From Bryum argenteum (taxonomy: Eukaryota; Streptophyta; Bryopsida; Bryales; Bryaceae), in assembly GCA_037043015.1 (NCBI GenBank), contig CM073330.1, positions 8,016,012 to 8,080,011 of the forward strand: a stretch of DNA of 64,000 nucleotides. The letters run 5' to 3'. Under the pieces are notes generated by a model. It did no database searches. It saw only the letters and a list, made by a program, of their open reading frames with translations, and was not told the DNA's origin. A program made the translations under genes and the position numbers. Below are positions 1 to 11,552 of the stretch, piece by piece (the first letter of the stretch is position 1; each line of letters begins with the position of its first letter).

Positions 1-345
1 TCAAAAGGTACGTAATTTTGATGCATGGAGTAATTGGGTTGGTACTTTGGTTGAGATGACTTATTTTTACTCCCTCTACTCCATTGAATTTGTCCTATAG
101 GTTCTCTTGAATCTACCTCATAAATTTTAATTATTTACAATTTAAATTATCTTTTTTGATACTTTAAAACTAGGAGCTTAATGTCATATGGTATTGACAA
201 TATCATGTTTTATCTTCTAATGAAACAGAAACAAAAAATAGAAGCTGCAAGAGTAGCAAAAGAAACTCAATTACATGAAGACATTGAAGCATTAATTCAA
301 TTGAAAGATGATGAAGAGTATCTAAAAAGTATAACTTTTGATTGA
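1..345 (+). CDS. 3' end of an unidentified gene (last exon 229-345)
   Basis: Bases 1-7 look like an exon end before a GTACGT donor. An acceptor AG at 227-228 opens a 39-codon frame that stops at 343-345. The exon encodes a charged helical tail (KQKIEAARVAKETQL at its start, LKDDEEYLKS near its end) rich in Glu, Lys, Asp and Gln. The intron (8-228) contains a one-ended Stowaway relic (TA then CTCCCTC at about 70). The bulk of the gene lies outside the window, so the family cannot be named. The support is codon phase, splice sites and coding-like composition in otherwise AT-rich DNA. Confidence 0.45.
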
Positions 346-1744
346 TTTTTTTATCTTAAAGTACTATGAACTTTGTAAAGCTATAGGATTGTAATTTAGA
401 AATTTCTTTCCCATTGATAGATGGAAAAGTGTCTATAAGAGCTTGTAGCATATGGGTTGTTGATTTAGGAAGAAAACTAATCTCTCAACTTCTTGATATG
501 TGAAATTATTGAAAGATTAATGTTCTAGTTATTAGTTTTAAAGTTGGAGAAACCATGCATTGGCTCAAATGGCAGTTTCAATTCAGAGATAGTTAGTTAT
601 GCTCATTTTTGTAGGTTTTCGGATTCAACTAATAGCTACTTATATTTTGTTTGTTCTAAATGATATAGTACTTTATTAATTGTCATACTATTGTAATTTG
701 TTCATGAGTGTTCCATGTGTCATTGAGAGTGATACAAGTCATTGTGGAAACCCAATTATGGTGATTAGAATTTTATTGAAGATCATCATGTATAAAAAAA
801 TGTCTCAATGAACTATATCATTTCATTTAAAATTGATATTGTATTTCAGAACGTATAAATATAAATTAAGCCTGAAGGCATATATCTCATAGGTTGAGCC
901 TAAAGTATAGATAGAATCAACATCATTAAGCATATAGTCATGTGAATTTACCTATTAATCCCCTAAATGTCCCCAATATTGACGTTTGACCTTTTGAATA
1001 AAAGTTAGTGCAAACAACTTCCCTTAACATCAGGTATGTTTTACCATAGCAAGCTAATCATTTGCGTCACATTTATATTTTGGACCATAAGAATTTTACG
1101 TAGAAAATCCAAAAGAGAAGCTTGACTTTTAATATGGGGATATGCCAAAATTCACATATACATGCCGGTCTTTGACAATAAAAAAGGCAACTAAACAAGA
1201 AATGCATGCCTTAGTACCTCCTTCACATGTTCAAAGAACTAAAATGGTATATTACAAAATCTTAATGATTGATAGATTTTGTAAGTATGTAATATAATGA
1301 TTTTGAGGACATTTTGAGGACATTTTGAGATTAAATGACAGTATACTATTGTTTTGGGCTTGCCTCATGTGCTCTTGTAAACCTTGAGATTTATTACCGC
1401 CTAGTGTAAGAGGAAATTTTAAAGTTTGAACCATCTTGGTAGAATACAAGGTAAAACATGATATTTTGCAATAGGTTTGAACTTCATAGCCCAAAAATTA
1501 AGTAAGAATTAAGTAAACAAGAGCTTGACCAAAGGCAACTCGACCCCTTTTAGGCCTCACTTGTCATTCAAGCTTAAGTCATTTCTAACCATTTATTTAC
1601 AATTCTTGATTCACCAATGTCTAAATTTACCACTCCCACAAATCAAATGAAAATTGAACACCAATCTTTTTCGTCAAAAAACTAAAATAAATCAAATTAA
1701 GGAAAAGTTTCATACATGGAAACACTTTTACAGATCTATTCCAA
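346..1744. other. Intergenic, AT-rich, no gene seen
   Basis: No coding signal is seen. At 955-958 a TTAA is followed by TCCCCTAAATGTCCC, which resembles the left end of the TTAA elements described below with one extra base. I found no matching right end. Confidence 0.5.
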
Positions 1745-1977
1745 TTAACCCTTAAAGGTCTGAACAACCATATTTTGGTTGCTAGAATACAGCGTATTTT
1801 GTTTGTATTGGAATGAGTGCACACCTTTAATAGATTTGAGTTCAAAGAACAAGTTGACATATAAATCCATGCGGTTCTACTAAGCTTTTAAGATCACAAT
1901 ATAGAGTTTCTTGTTGGTAGCAAATCTCAATTATACGCCACCGTACATACTATCCCCAAGGGACCTTTAAGGGTTAA
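1745..1977. mobile_element. TTAA-flanked CCC-ended MITE, type A copy 1
   Basis: This is 233 bp including both flanking TTAA (1745-1748 and 1974-1977). The ends are CCCTTAAAGGTC and GACCTTTAAGGG, a perfect 12-bp terminal inverted repeat. A second copy of the same type, clearly related along its length, lies at 41594-41825. It is too short to encode a transposase. A TTAA target with CCC ends is the piggyBac pattern. Confidence 0.8.
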
Positions 1978-2124
1978 AGAAAGGATTTCAAATATTTGCA
2001 AAGACGGAAACAAGATTATTGTTTATTTTCCTTTTCACATTAAAAGCAAAAATATTCAAACTAATAAGAAAAATTGAGATTGGCATCTCAACAAATTGAA
2101 GCTAATATGTAATTTATTCTTTAC

Positions 2125-2162
<38 letters not shown>

Positions 2163-2689
2163 AAGTAAGATGCCTTTCCTTCCTCTCTTTGCAAATATTT
2201 TGGAATATCCTCATATAAGAAAGAACTTCACCACACATGAAAAAAAAAAAATAATAATAATAATAATAAATAAATAAAAATAAAAACATCAATGCACGAA
2301 TGATAGGTAAAGAATGTTGTGCAAATTAATGAAATCCAATTCTTTTGTCACGTACCCCCTACCCTCATGATGAATAGTAAAATCCAAGTGGGCCTGTAAA
2401 AATGAATTATTAATAATTATTATTCTTTGAAAAAATAAAACATTAATAATAATTATTCTTTGACAGTGGGCCCTTGTAAGATAGTGTAATGATCACCAAT
2501 TGATTTTGTGACGTGGTGAAAAAGAATAAAGTGAAATTCTCTTCTCAATAAATAGGGTAATATGGAAACCTATTAGAATGGTTAACCTATTAGTATGGCA
2601 TTGGTGATTATAATTTTGTCCTAAGGAATCTTTTTGGTACATAACTCAACTAGGGCCAAAAGTGGCTTTAGATGTTATATGTATACAAA
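1978..2689. other. Intergenic, simple repeats
   Basis: There is no gene. It holds a run of about 32 A (2129-2160) and an A/TAA microsatellite (about 2239-2285). Confidence 0.6.
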
Positions 2690-2996
2690 AGCACTACAAG
2701 CCTTTGTTCGGTAATTAGGACTGATGGCTCCCAATGAGGAGTTTGTGAGTTCCAATCCCATACTAACGTGGTGCTGATCGTTCAACTATAGTGGGGTTCT
2801 TGTATGGGTGCCTCATAATCCTTTGAGGAAATATAAGGCACTAGTGGCTAGGTAGAAACTAGCATAGTATCCACTCTGAGACGAGTTAGTAGTTTCACCA
2901 TTCGTCTTATGACCTATCGGCATGCATCCAAGGATAGGTCGAATGGATACTTTATTCACGCTGACCCCAATACGGTTTGAGTTCTTCTTCTATGTG
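2690..2996 (+). mobile_element. tRNA-derived SINE, copy 1
   Basis: The 5' part has a tRNA-like head: a box A-like stretch (TTCGGTAATTAGGACTGATG) followed by a box B-like GAGTTCCAATCCC. A tRNA-unrelated body ends near TTTGAGTTCTTCTTC. A second, better preserved copy is at 31021-31368 and 3' fragments occur at 20665-20740 and 24722-24808. It is non-coding and would depend on LINE machinery for movement. It is diverged, so probably old. Confidence 0.65.
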
Positions 2997-3089
2997 TACT
3001 TTCATCAACCCCTAAAGTCGACTGAAGATAGTTTTGTCCGTTTTGACTTTGGTCAGCCTCTCGTTCTCTAAGTTTAGCTTGCATGAATT

Positions 3090-3860
3090 TGAAACTTTTT
3101 GCAGGTTATAGAGCTCTTTTATGTTTTTCCGAAAATTCATTTCAGCCTTCAAAAATTCTCATTTTCTAGGAGATATTAATGGTTTGAAAGTCTGGAAACA
3201 CTATAAGAAATCTACCCAAACTGTGATATATGCTCCTTTCTTCTCAAAATTTGCACAAAATAAATTGAATCGCAAAAATTGCAAAAATTCACCAATAATT
3301 AAGATTCACATTTTTTCAAGATCTATTTTTTTAACATGTATGTAGAGAGTTTTAAGCCATAATTTCACAATTGGAACTATCAATCCAAATACTTTTTAAT
3401 TGCCAATTTCTTTGTCCAAGACCGGCCATTGTACTTGAAGTTTGGCATACCCCTATGTGAAAATTCAAGCGTTCCTTTAAGTTTTATAGGTCGTATGAGG
3501 GTAAAAATTGCGTAGCCATGTTCTTAGCTCACCTAAAAATAATAATACGAAGAGCCTCATGTCGATTTTTGTATTGAAAATGGTATTTTTGACCTCAAAA
3601 AACTAGTTACCCTCTTTTACCATAAAAGTAATAATTAAAAAAAAATAAAAAAAATAAAAAACTTTAAAAAAAAACTTCTCTAACTTTGAACATTACAAAT
3701 CTCACAATCAGTAGAGAATTTGAATATGAGATTCAATATACATACATACACACATACAAGTCAAAATACAATATCCTATGGTTACAAACCCAAGTAAAAA
3801 TTTGAAAACTTTAACCTTGCATCAAAAGAGGGTAGTCTTTGCCATTTTTAAGACATTTTG
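3090..3860. repeat. Dispersed repeat G, copy 1
   Basis: About 770 bp is shared, at moderate divergence, with 45640-46160 and 47340-48095. Shared landmarks in order are AGGAGATATT, GGTCGTATGAGGGTAA, AAGAGCCTC and CTCACAATC. It has no conserved reading frame. The right end of copy 2 reads CCTTTAGGGGTTAC, close to the TTAA-element terminus but with TTAC in place of TTAA. Confidence 0.6.
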
Positions 3861-6360
3861 GTACTTCTAGCTACTCTATAAAATACATACATATGGTCAA
3901 ATTACAGTACCAAATCAATTAGTGTTGTTTTCCGACCTCATCACTTCAAGACAAGACAATTATAGAAGCTGTCCCCTAATTCACAAAATAACAAAAATAC
4001 TTTTCCCAACAAAAACCATCATATAGAAAATTAAGGGTTAAGCAATAAAACCAAATTTGGGATGGAGGCGCCACTAATAAAGTTGACATGATGGCAGTAA
4101 TAAATAAATAACTGAGATGAATTTTTAAAAAAGAGCAAGAGAATAATGGCGATTTGGCAGGACATCCCCCAAGCTGGGACTTACCAGCCTCCCTGCACCC
4201 CAAACCCTGCCCGGCCATATAAAAATTTGGGAGTAAAGGTGCCCCCTAGAGAATGGGTAGATCCTGTCAAGATCTACGTTTTTACTCCTCGCCCTTTTAT
4301 GGCCCAATTATTATTCTGTTGTCTGTACTTCCATTATTCCCTCACCATATCCCCCCATTCCGCATGTTCCTTTCTTGATTGATTTTTTGGACCAATTAAT
4401 GGATTAATTAAGTCCCCCCCTCCTCATGTTTCTTTTTATTTGGGTGAATAAAGTTATTTCCTTAATATTTAAGAAAGTGTTTCTTAGCCAAGTTGGTTTG
4501 CTACTTTGGGTAATTCTCTCGATTGGTTGGTAACAAAAGTGTTTCTCTTGATTGATAAAGGACGAATAGAAAGAGGGATCCAAGGAACCCAATATGGTAT
4601 TTTGTTCTTTTAGGTGGCAATGTTGTTTGTTTGGAAATTAATTTTTTGGAGATTTTTAGAGTAGGTCACATATACTACATAGTTTGTGTGGTATTTTTGA
4701 GGGGTTAATTTTACTTTTAGCGTTTTTGAAAACTTGCTTTAGGTTTGGCTCTCAATTGGGGTTGATTGGGTTGGCTCGAGTAGCCAACCATATGTGGCGT
4801 GGATTTGGAGGCAATATGGGCAAGGGATTATGAAGGGGTTTTGGAGGTGATATAATGTAGGAGTCTTCTAAAACATGCGGTTATACTCACATACCCTGCT
4901 TTTCTTTGAAACATGGCCCTTCTCGACACTGGAGGGGTTGCGCCTCCTTGCCTACTCCAAAACCCCGCCTACATAAAATAATTCGGGGGTAAATCAGCAA
5001 AAACACCCCCACGGTGAAATGGGGACTACGGCTCTACATTTGAACTCAAAATCTAAAAAAGAACATTGAAGGGGCTCCATGAATGCAAAAAAGAATCAAA
5101 ACAATTACAAATTTTTGCTAGTAGTATGGGCAAGCCGTAGAGGCGCGACCCCTCCACTATCTTGCCCTTAGAGCATGCCTAGCCTTGGGCTCCACGCTAG
5201 GCTAGCAAGCTACATCAGAAACCCCCTTGACGCCGCTCTCCCAAGGCTAAGAAGCGCACCTCAAGCTTGGAGACAAGTCACTCAAAGGCAGTGCACCAAT
5301 CACCAATTCTTACAACATAAACTATCGTCTCCAAATGAAAGTAATTCTAGGTGGCTCTCCCCCATTGGTTGAAGGGAACGCTAAAATTTGACTGAAAGCA
5401 CAAGATAACTTGGAATTATGGTGTGCTAGAATCAAGGGCACTTCAAACCTCTTGGCCAGGTGGGACATGCTCTTAGAGGCGTCGCCCTCTTATTCCATAT
5501 AGGCCATAAATGTAGGGGCGGACCCTCTTTCTATTGGCTGCCATGAGTTTATTTCCAAATTTGAGGTAGAATTCCATGAATGCAAATTATTAGCTTTGAG
5601 CTCTTTCAGTGGCAAGGGGATAAGCGTTCATAGCAACTACCCAGGAGGATGGAGGAGGGGTAATGAGCCCCCTAATTTTTTGATATATAGACATTAAATG
5701 CCAAAGAGTAGGATTCCAAGGGTAACTTGGGGTAACTTGCAGGCCTCAAATTTGAATTCAAAATTATCAAAAAACGGCCTTTGGGAGGTCCTCACGGATT
5801 CTAGGGTGCTTCCTTGGTAGCTGCCACGAACCATTGCCCGTGGCGGGGGGGGGGGCATGCTAGCCCCTTGTAAAGCCGATTAGACCAAGGTCCTGCTATA
5901 CCCACCCTCACCCTCTTATTTCTCAACCAATTAGCGTAGATTTTCCCTTGGAAAAGTCCCATAATTTTGAGATTTTTGAATTTGTTGGGGAAAAAAAAAA
6001 AAAAAAAAAATCAAGAAATTTCATTCTTACCATGTGGATTTATAGAAGTCTTCAAATCTTATGATCTTATTCAAAATGCCCTAACCCGGTGATGAAAACC
6101 AATTATTGACCTTATTTCACTACACTAAATAGATAGATTAGTGTTAGAGTTTTATAAGATTTGAAAATGCTGTAAGTTTTTACTTTTGATTTTAAAAAAA
6201 TATATATATACCAAAAGTATTGATTCCAATACTATGGAAGGATCCCCATTTTGACAGATGTAGAGGGTCAAAATATCGACCAATAGTAAAAACTTATAAC
6301 AAGTTTATATAAATTAGTGTATCTAACACTTATTTAGTGTGTACTCTCTTTGCATAATAA
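3861..6360. other. Intergenic, unclassified repeat-like DNA
   Basis: No gene was recognised. GC-richer patches (4140-4310, 4890-5040, 5100-5400, 5460-5870) contain short open frames without family resemblance. Partial similarity between 4225-4265 and 4975-5030 suggests fragments of an old repeat. A G run lies near 5844-5854 and an A run near 5991-6010. Confidence 0.4.
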
Positions 6361-6600
6361 AAGTTCTGAAAGAACATGGGTTAAGATAACCCACCGTCTA
6401 GGAAAAGTGAAGGGTGGAAATTGTTTTATACTTGGGAAAGAAGGGGGGTTAAAGAAAGCCCACAACATGGGGGGTTTAGGGTTTCCGTACTAGAAAAAGT
6501 AAAAAAGTAAGGAATTTATCCGCTTTCTTATTTGGAAAAGAGGGGGGTTAAAATAACCCACACCATGTTTTTAGGGGTTTAGGGTTTGTAATAAAGGAAA
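6361..6600. repeat. Degenerate direct repeat, three units
   Basis: Three related blocks contain GGGTTAAGATAACCC, GGGGTTAAAGAAAGCCC and GGGGTTAAAATAACCC, each followed by a CCCAC(A/C) stretch. The latter two then carry GGTTTAGGGTTT. The hexamer-like TTTAGGG appears at most twice in a row, so this is not a telomere array. Confidence 0.5.
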
Positions 6601-6892
6601 TAAGAATTTTGTTTCTAGAATAAAGTGAAGGGAAAAGGAATGCGGGTCAGTGGGAAAAGCGCTCAATCTATTTTGGCTGCTGAATAGTGCCTCCTGACAT
6701 GCCCACTACCTTCCCTGACTAGGCGGCGGGTGCAGGGATCAACTGAGTGGGGTTTTTCTTTTTGGTGCTGCCCGCTGCCCGGATTTGCGGGATGCACAAT
6801 CTTTCCTTTTGCTGTAGCCATTACATGGGGAGTCAAGGCCAACAAATCTCCAAGTCATTTCACTCACAATCTTTCTTTCGCTGTAGCCATTA

Positions 6893-7416
6893 GGGACGCT
6901 TTACATGGGAAGTCAAGGCCAAGCCAAGAAATCTCCAAGCCAATTCGCTCATATTTTGAGTACAATTGGCTCTGTGGGCCACCTGGAGAACACATTAAAG
7001 AATTAATAATGTGTGGGCCAATTCCCGTATGTGTGAAGCCCTTGGGGCCCATTTCTAAAAGGAAACATAGGGCTGCGGGGTTAATATGTATTATTAGCTA
7101 CATTCCATGCTTTTGATTTGTTCACATTGAAGTATTTTAGTGAAACAATGATTTTGTATTGAAATTAAGGAATGGCCTCTAGGTTATGAATTGCCCTTCC
7201 ATTCTTATATCTCCCAACTTTTGGAGCGGGGGCAAGTCATAACTTGTTCCCCACTCATTGTAATATAAATTTAGAAATTGGCTTTGACTCCCCATGTAAA
7301 GCCCTTTGGACCAATTTTAAGATTTGGACCAATTCTAAGAATTGGACCAATCACAAGAGAGGATTTGGCTATAAATTTGCCCCATCAATGGCTTGGACCC
7401 TCGTGTAAAGCGGCCC
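6893..7416. mobile_element. Tourist-like MITE (PIF/Harbinger type), copy 1
   Basis: Both sides carry the trinucleotide TTA (6890-6892 and 7417-7419). The ends are GGGACGCTTTACA and the complement GTAAAGCGGCCC. The TTA target duplication and GGG start fit PIF/Harbinger MITEs. Extra end-like sequences at about 6817-6850 (ACATGGGGAGTCAAGGCC) and 7280-7306 (GACTCCCCATGTAAAGCCC) suggest nested or rearranged copies. A shorter relative is at 30609-30781. Confidence 0.65.
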
Positions 7417-9082
7417 TTAGTTAGGGTTGACATTGTTTTTTGAAGTAAAAGACTTGATGTAAAATTTGTATATTCATGCAGATTATTTTTTAGAGGGAGG
7501 TGTGAAAACAAACACAGTGATTGGGTACCTTGGTGTGTTTGTGAATTTCAAGCATGAGATTTTCAAAGAATTTCTGAATTCTAAAACTTAATCTTTTCTA
7601 AAAGTATTCAAATTTGAATTGACTAAATTTAAATAGCTTTCTCTTGTAGATTTTGAAGCATGCTCTTCTTGAATTTGTATAAGTTTCAACTTTGGTCCCT
7701 TAGAAATTTGAGTAGGAATGAGATTGAACAAATCTTAATTTTAAAAATTAAAATAATTTGGAAACAAAAAGTTTTGTGCTGCCCATCTACGGCTCTATAT
7801 CTAAAACAGTTCATAATTCTTTGAACAAAACTTTCTTTCATTTTTTTATAAGATCGTGTTTACACGATGTTTTTGAATTGTTTTTTCAATCACAAAATTG
7901 ATACTTAATCCAAGGTAACCAAAATCCTCAAAAGCCATTTTGGCTTTCAAAACCTAGTAGTTTATCTCTAAAGATACGGGGTCAGACATTGAACAACAAA
8001 TATTATAAAAAAATATTTTTGAATTTACATTATGGGCTTGCAATGGTTAATCATGCCTAATATATGAAAGCCCTACAATAGATGCCTTGAATAGAAAGCA
8101 TACTACAAATCCACACTTCATTGGATGGGTTTGCAATGCTTACGAGACAAACTAGATAAATAAGGTTAATGGTAGTGAATTGGAGATTGCCTACTGTATA
8201 CCAATATCCAATTGGTTTAGAATTTTCTCTTGAAGGTAGCTAGAAGAATTTTTTCCCCTTATTTGTGTACAACAACTAGTAGAAATAATAACTACAAAGC
8301 CGAGTGTATATCAAACGTAACGGACCTCGTGTTGAGTATCAGCCTTGCAAACTCAAACCCTCCCTTGTTGGAATTCATCTTAATAATACAACTACACAGG
8401 GGATTCTCTATGAGGTTATACAAACCGATTTCATCTTCACGGTTGCCGCGATCTCTACACGGCTACTAACGTCACTTTGCAACCCCCCCCCTTCTCTCTT
8501 GATTTTAAACAATTCGATCGTTATGCGGCTGGATGTCTCTACCTGATGTTGTGACTCCTCGCTGATAAGACTTCCCTCATAGGACTCCCACCCCCCTCTA
8601 GTAGAGTCATTTTAGGTCGGGAGTCCCTCCGCTAGGAACCTCCCCTTTACTCAACTGCAAACTAAACTAGACTCACCTTGATTTTACTTACAAATCACCT
8701 CTTGGAAATATTATAAGATATGAACACCTATTTTCTTGCATTTAAGCAATTCACTATACTCGGAGTGGTAGAAACTAGAAAGAGTGACTTCCTTTTTTTC
8801 CACCAATTAGCGAACAGTAAAGAAGTTCCTCTTTTTACAATATCTAAAAGCACTCACAATAAGGAGTACAATTTTTAAAAGTGACCAATATTGATTAACC
8901 TATAATCAGACACCCTATTGTATTTACGCATGAGGCACATACAGAGTAATAGTAAACCTTCATTGAAGCAAGAATCTGACATGCACGCTTTAGAGGGATG
9001 ACCGCCTACCTTAATCTTTTGCATGACAACCTTCAAAACATTCCCGATGAAGGAAGAAAATGATCTTTTGGGCTACTAGGAG
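7417..9082. other. Intergenic, no gene seen
   Basis: The region is AT-rich, with a GC-richer stretch at about 8270-8690 containing short open frames in several registers. No recognisable protein or repeat was seen. Confidence 0.4.
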
Positions 9083-9148
9083 TTAACCCCTGAACGCCCA
9101 AGCATGCTTTCAGTGTATTTTCAGAGGGGCTGTGCGTTTAAGGGTTAA
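9083..9148. mobile_element. 66-bp TTAA-flanked mini-element
   Basis: It is bounded by TTAA at 9083-9086 and 9145-9148. The ends are CCCCTGAACGC and GTGCGTTTAAGGG, an imperfect inverted repeat. Its right TTAA is shared with the left TTAA of the next element. It is probably an internally deleted relic. Confidence 0.55.
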
Positions 9149-9512
9149 CCCTTAAACGTCTAGCTATACGGATTTGGGCAACCCGGTATTGGATCATAGC
9201 ATCTTTTGGACTTGGGCATCATGAATAGTGCACTTTTTGAACTTGGGCATCATGAATGATCCAATCAATGATGAGCTTGCAACCTCCTACAGTATTGTAC
9301 AACCCCAACCTACCTACCACAATCCTTTCAAAGCACAAAATCACTCATAAAAATTGTGATTTGAATTCTAAAATTTCACTTTTTGAATGCATCAGAAGAA
9401 GGTGACCAGTTTGACATCAAAATATAAGTGAAAAATAGAGTACATTGAGAACTACAGAGAAGATTCTGTTGGAATCGGACCCCTCGGGTCACCTTAGACG
9501 TTTAAGGGTTAA
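9145..9512. mobile_element. TTAA-flanked MITE, type B copy 1
   Basis: This is 368 bp with TTAA at 9145-9148 and 9509-9512. The terminal inverted repeat CCCTTAAACGTCTA is perfect over 14 bp. The interior has a doubled motif CTTGGGCATCATGAAT. Copies are at 12999-13368, 41591-42183 (interrupted) and 42260 onward (truncated). It lies about 900 bp upstream of the KANADI start codon. Confidence 0.8.
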
Positions 9513-9589
9513 AACGCTAATGTCCAAAGTGGAAGCATGGAAGCAATGAGGGAGGGAAGGGGATGTAAGAGGAGGTAACGTCAGAGGGG

Positions 9590-10402
9590 CCATCTTCACC
9601 ATCGTAACCTGTCTGTCTGTACTGGAGTACTGTTACTACAGCAGCAGCAAATGATGAAAGCCAAAACGAAGGAAAAGAAAAGGCAGGAAGGACAGGCGGA
9701 TCATTCTCCCGCAAACCCGTCTCCCCTGCCACCCTCCCCTCCAGCACGTGTAGCCTCATCCCTCCCCTTTCCCCCTCCATCACTCTCACCATCGCATCCC
9801 ATCCCCAAAACCCACTCTAGTACTACTCTAGCCTACTAAAGCTACTAGCTAGAAGATCGATCCGTTTTTCCCGCATCAAACCAACCCCCCGGGGCTCACC
9901 ACCCTTCATTGTGCCATGTCGCCGGAAATGGCAAACCCAATGGCGCCGTCTCCTGCAGTAGTCTTCCGCTAGTTGTGCGAGTTTCTCTCTGAGCTCTGCT
10001 CGCTTGCAGCTTTTGGGGTCCAAGTGAGCGTGGTGGTGGTGGTGGTGTTGCTAGGGTTCCAGGAGTTTGTTGTTGGGGTGTGCGGGGTTGGAGGGAGGGG
10101 AGGAGGTGTGTGGGGATGAGCTCTTCGGAGTTGCTTTACTCGTTGACGTGGTGCTTGCGACTGGGATGTCGCGAAGGGTTCTTGTGTTGTGGGATGTTCC
10201 GGTGCGTTCGCATGGGGCATAGCTCGGGTGGAAAACCGAACTAAGTGTCTTGACTGTGCTCTCTCTCTTCAGGTTACTGGTGCAAACTTGTCTTTCTGTG
10301 ACAGTTTCGCAGTTTCCATCATTTCAGAATTCGATCAGACAACAAATGGATCGATCTGATTAGTAGTAGTTATTATTATAATAGTGCCAGTTGGTTATTA
10401 CA
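9590..10402 (+). promoter_or_regulatory. KANADI upstream / 5' leader region with CACGTG motif
   Basis: A pyrimidine- and GC-rich stretch lies upstream of the KANADI start codon. A G-box core CACGTG is at 9745-9750. Blocks around CAGCAGCAG (about 9640), GGCGGATCATTCTC (about 9695), the CACGTG and CGATCCGTTTTTCCCGC (about 9857) recur in the same order and orientation at 16000-16300. An upstream ATG (9651) opens a 62-codon frame. The transcription start is not determined. Confidence 0.5.
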
Positions 10403-11552
10403 ATGCAAGAGTTTCATCATTTTGGTCCTGATTTGGCGCTTCATATCAGTCCACCGAATAGTAGTAGTGATGACAATAGCAGTGGTAGTGATGTGAGCGG
10501 AGCTCATGTTCACGGGTTCGATCTCTGGAAGGAGCTGCCGAAATCGAACTCCGCGGTGAGCAGTGGAGTTGGGTATGATAATAATGTGGGGACTTCGACG
10601 GTGTTGTGCTTAGCTAATAATCCACCGACTCATCATCATCATCCTCCAGTGGTGGCCCGCCAGTTCTTCCCCAGCAGCGACTACTCACTCTCTTCTGCCA
10701 ATCCCGTGCAGCTTTCGCTAGGCCGCGGGAACAACGACCATGCTTCTGCCGACTCGTTCTTCTCGCAGTCGTCACCGTACTCTGGCAACAGTCGCAATGG
10801 ATTCTCCTGTCACCCGCCTCCGTTCCTGTCTTCAGCAGGAAATGCGCCTTACGGTGGCTTCCGAGCTCGAATCTCCCCGAGGTCGCCCAACAGGCGGTCC
10901 GTTCGAGCTCCCAGGATGCGATGGACGTCCGATTTGCATGCTCACTTCGTCCAAGCTGTTGAGCTTCTTGGCGGCCATGAACGTAAGCTAGCAATTGCTT
11001 GTACACAACCCTCCCGCTACCTGCCAAACATGCCTGTCTCCATTCTTTGACACTCGACGCTCTCCCTGCAGGTGCGACGCCGAAATCTGTTCTGGAGCTT
11101 ATGAATGTGAAGGACTTGACGTTGGCGCATGTGAAGAGTCACTTGCAGGTAGGTATCAACTTACTCGTTCTATCAATTCTCAAATATGCGGAACATGATC
11201 CTTATGTTACAACTTACTGTGTTGTTGCAGATGTACCGGACGGTGAAGACAACTGACAAACCAGGTCCGCCAGGTCCAGGTCGGTGATGTATACCATGTA
11301 TTCGAAAGGGAATGTTGTAAATAGGACAAATCTCCAACTGTGTTAGCTGCTGCAGGAGGATCGGCATCATCTTCACCGACAGCAGGAGGGTCTGTGGATG
11401 CGAACAAACCACGGTGGCTTGTCGAAGAAGCGAATTATCGCCCGCCCCAAACAGGAAAGATTCGCCTCAAGCTACTCGATTCGATTGTGAATGATTGTGT
11501 GCTGCCTGCCTGCATGCATGCATCGATTTCTGCCGTCACTACTGAATTGTGA
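10403..11552 (+). CDS. KAN: KANADI-type GARP transcription factor
   Basis: KANADI proteins are nuclear repressors that set organ polarity and interact with auxin and HD-ZIP III pathways in seed plants; bryophyte members also exist. Exons 10403-10982, 11072-11148, 11231-11279 and 11356-11552 join in frame (903 nt, 300 aa) with GT-AG introns. The N-terminus has the family motif DLALHISPPN, a Ser/His-rich middle, then the GARP domain: PRMRWTSDLHAHFVQAVELL, GGHERATPKSVLELMNVKDL and HVKSHLQMYRTVKTTDKP, split by introns at family-typical places. The ATG at 10403 is chosen because translation from it begins MQEFHHFGPDLALHIS. The last exon retains a PRW motif seen in other KANs but not the usual C-terminal EFTLGR motif, so a further exon may be missed. 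The first three exons are certain; the C-terminus is less so. Confidence 0.9.

Noticed and set aside
2056-2292. Phe/Tyr-rich open frame on the minus strand
   Set aside because: It is created by the A run at 2129-2160 and the TAA microsatellite, not coding.
4022-4040. Right end of a TTAA element (AAGGGTTAA)
   Set aside because: No terminal inverted repeat partner or related interior was found nearby.
6470-6595. Interstitial telomere (TTTAGGG) array
   Set aside because: The motif is present only once or twice in a row inside a degenerate direct repeat.
10614-11027. Minus-strand 137-codon frame over KANADI exon 1
   Set aside because: Antisense shadow of the KANADI exon; no conserved domain.
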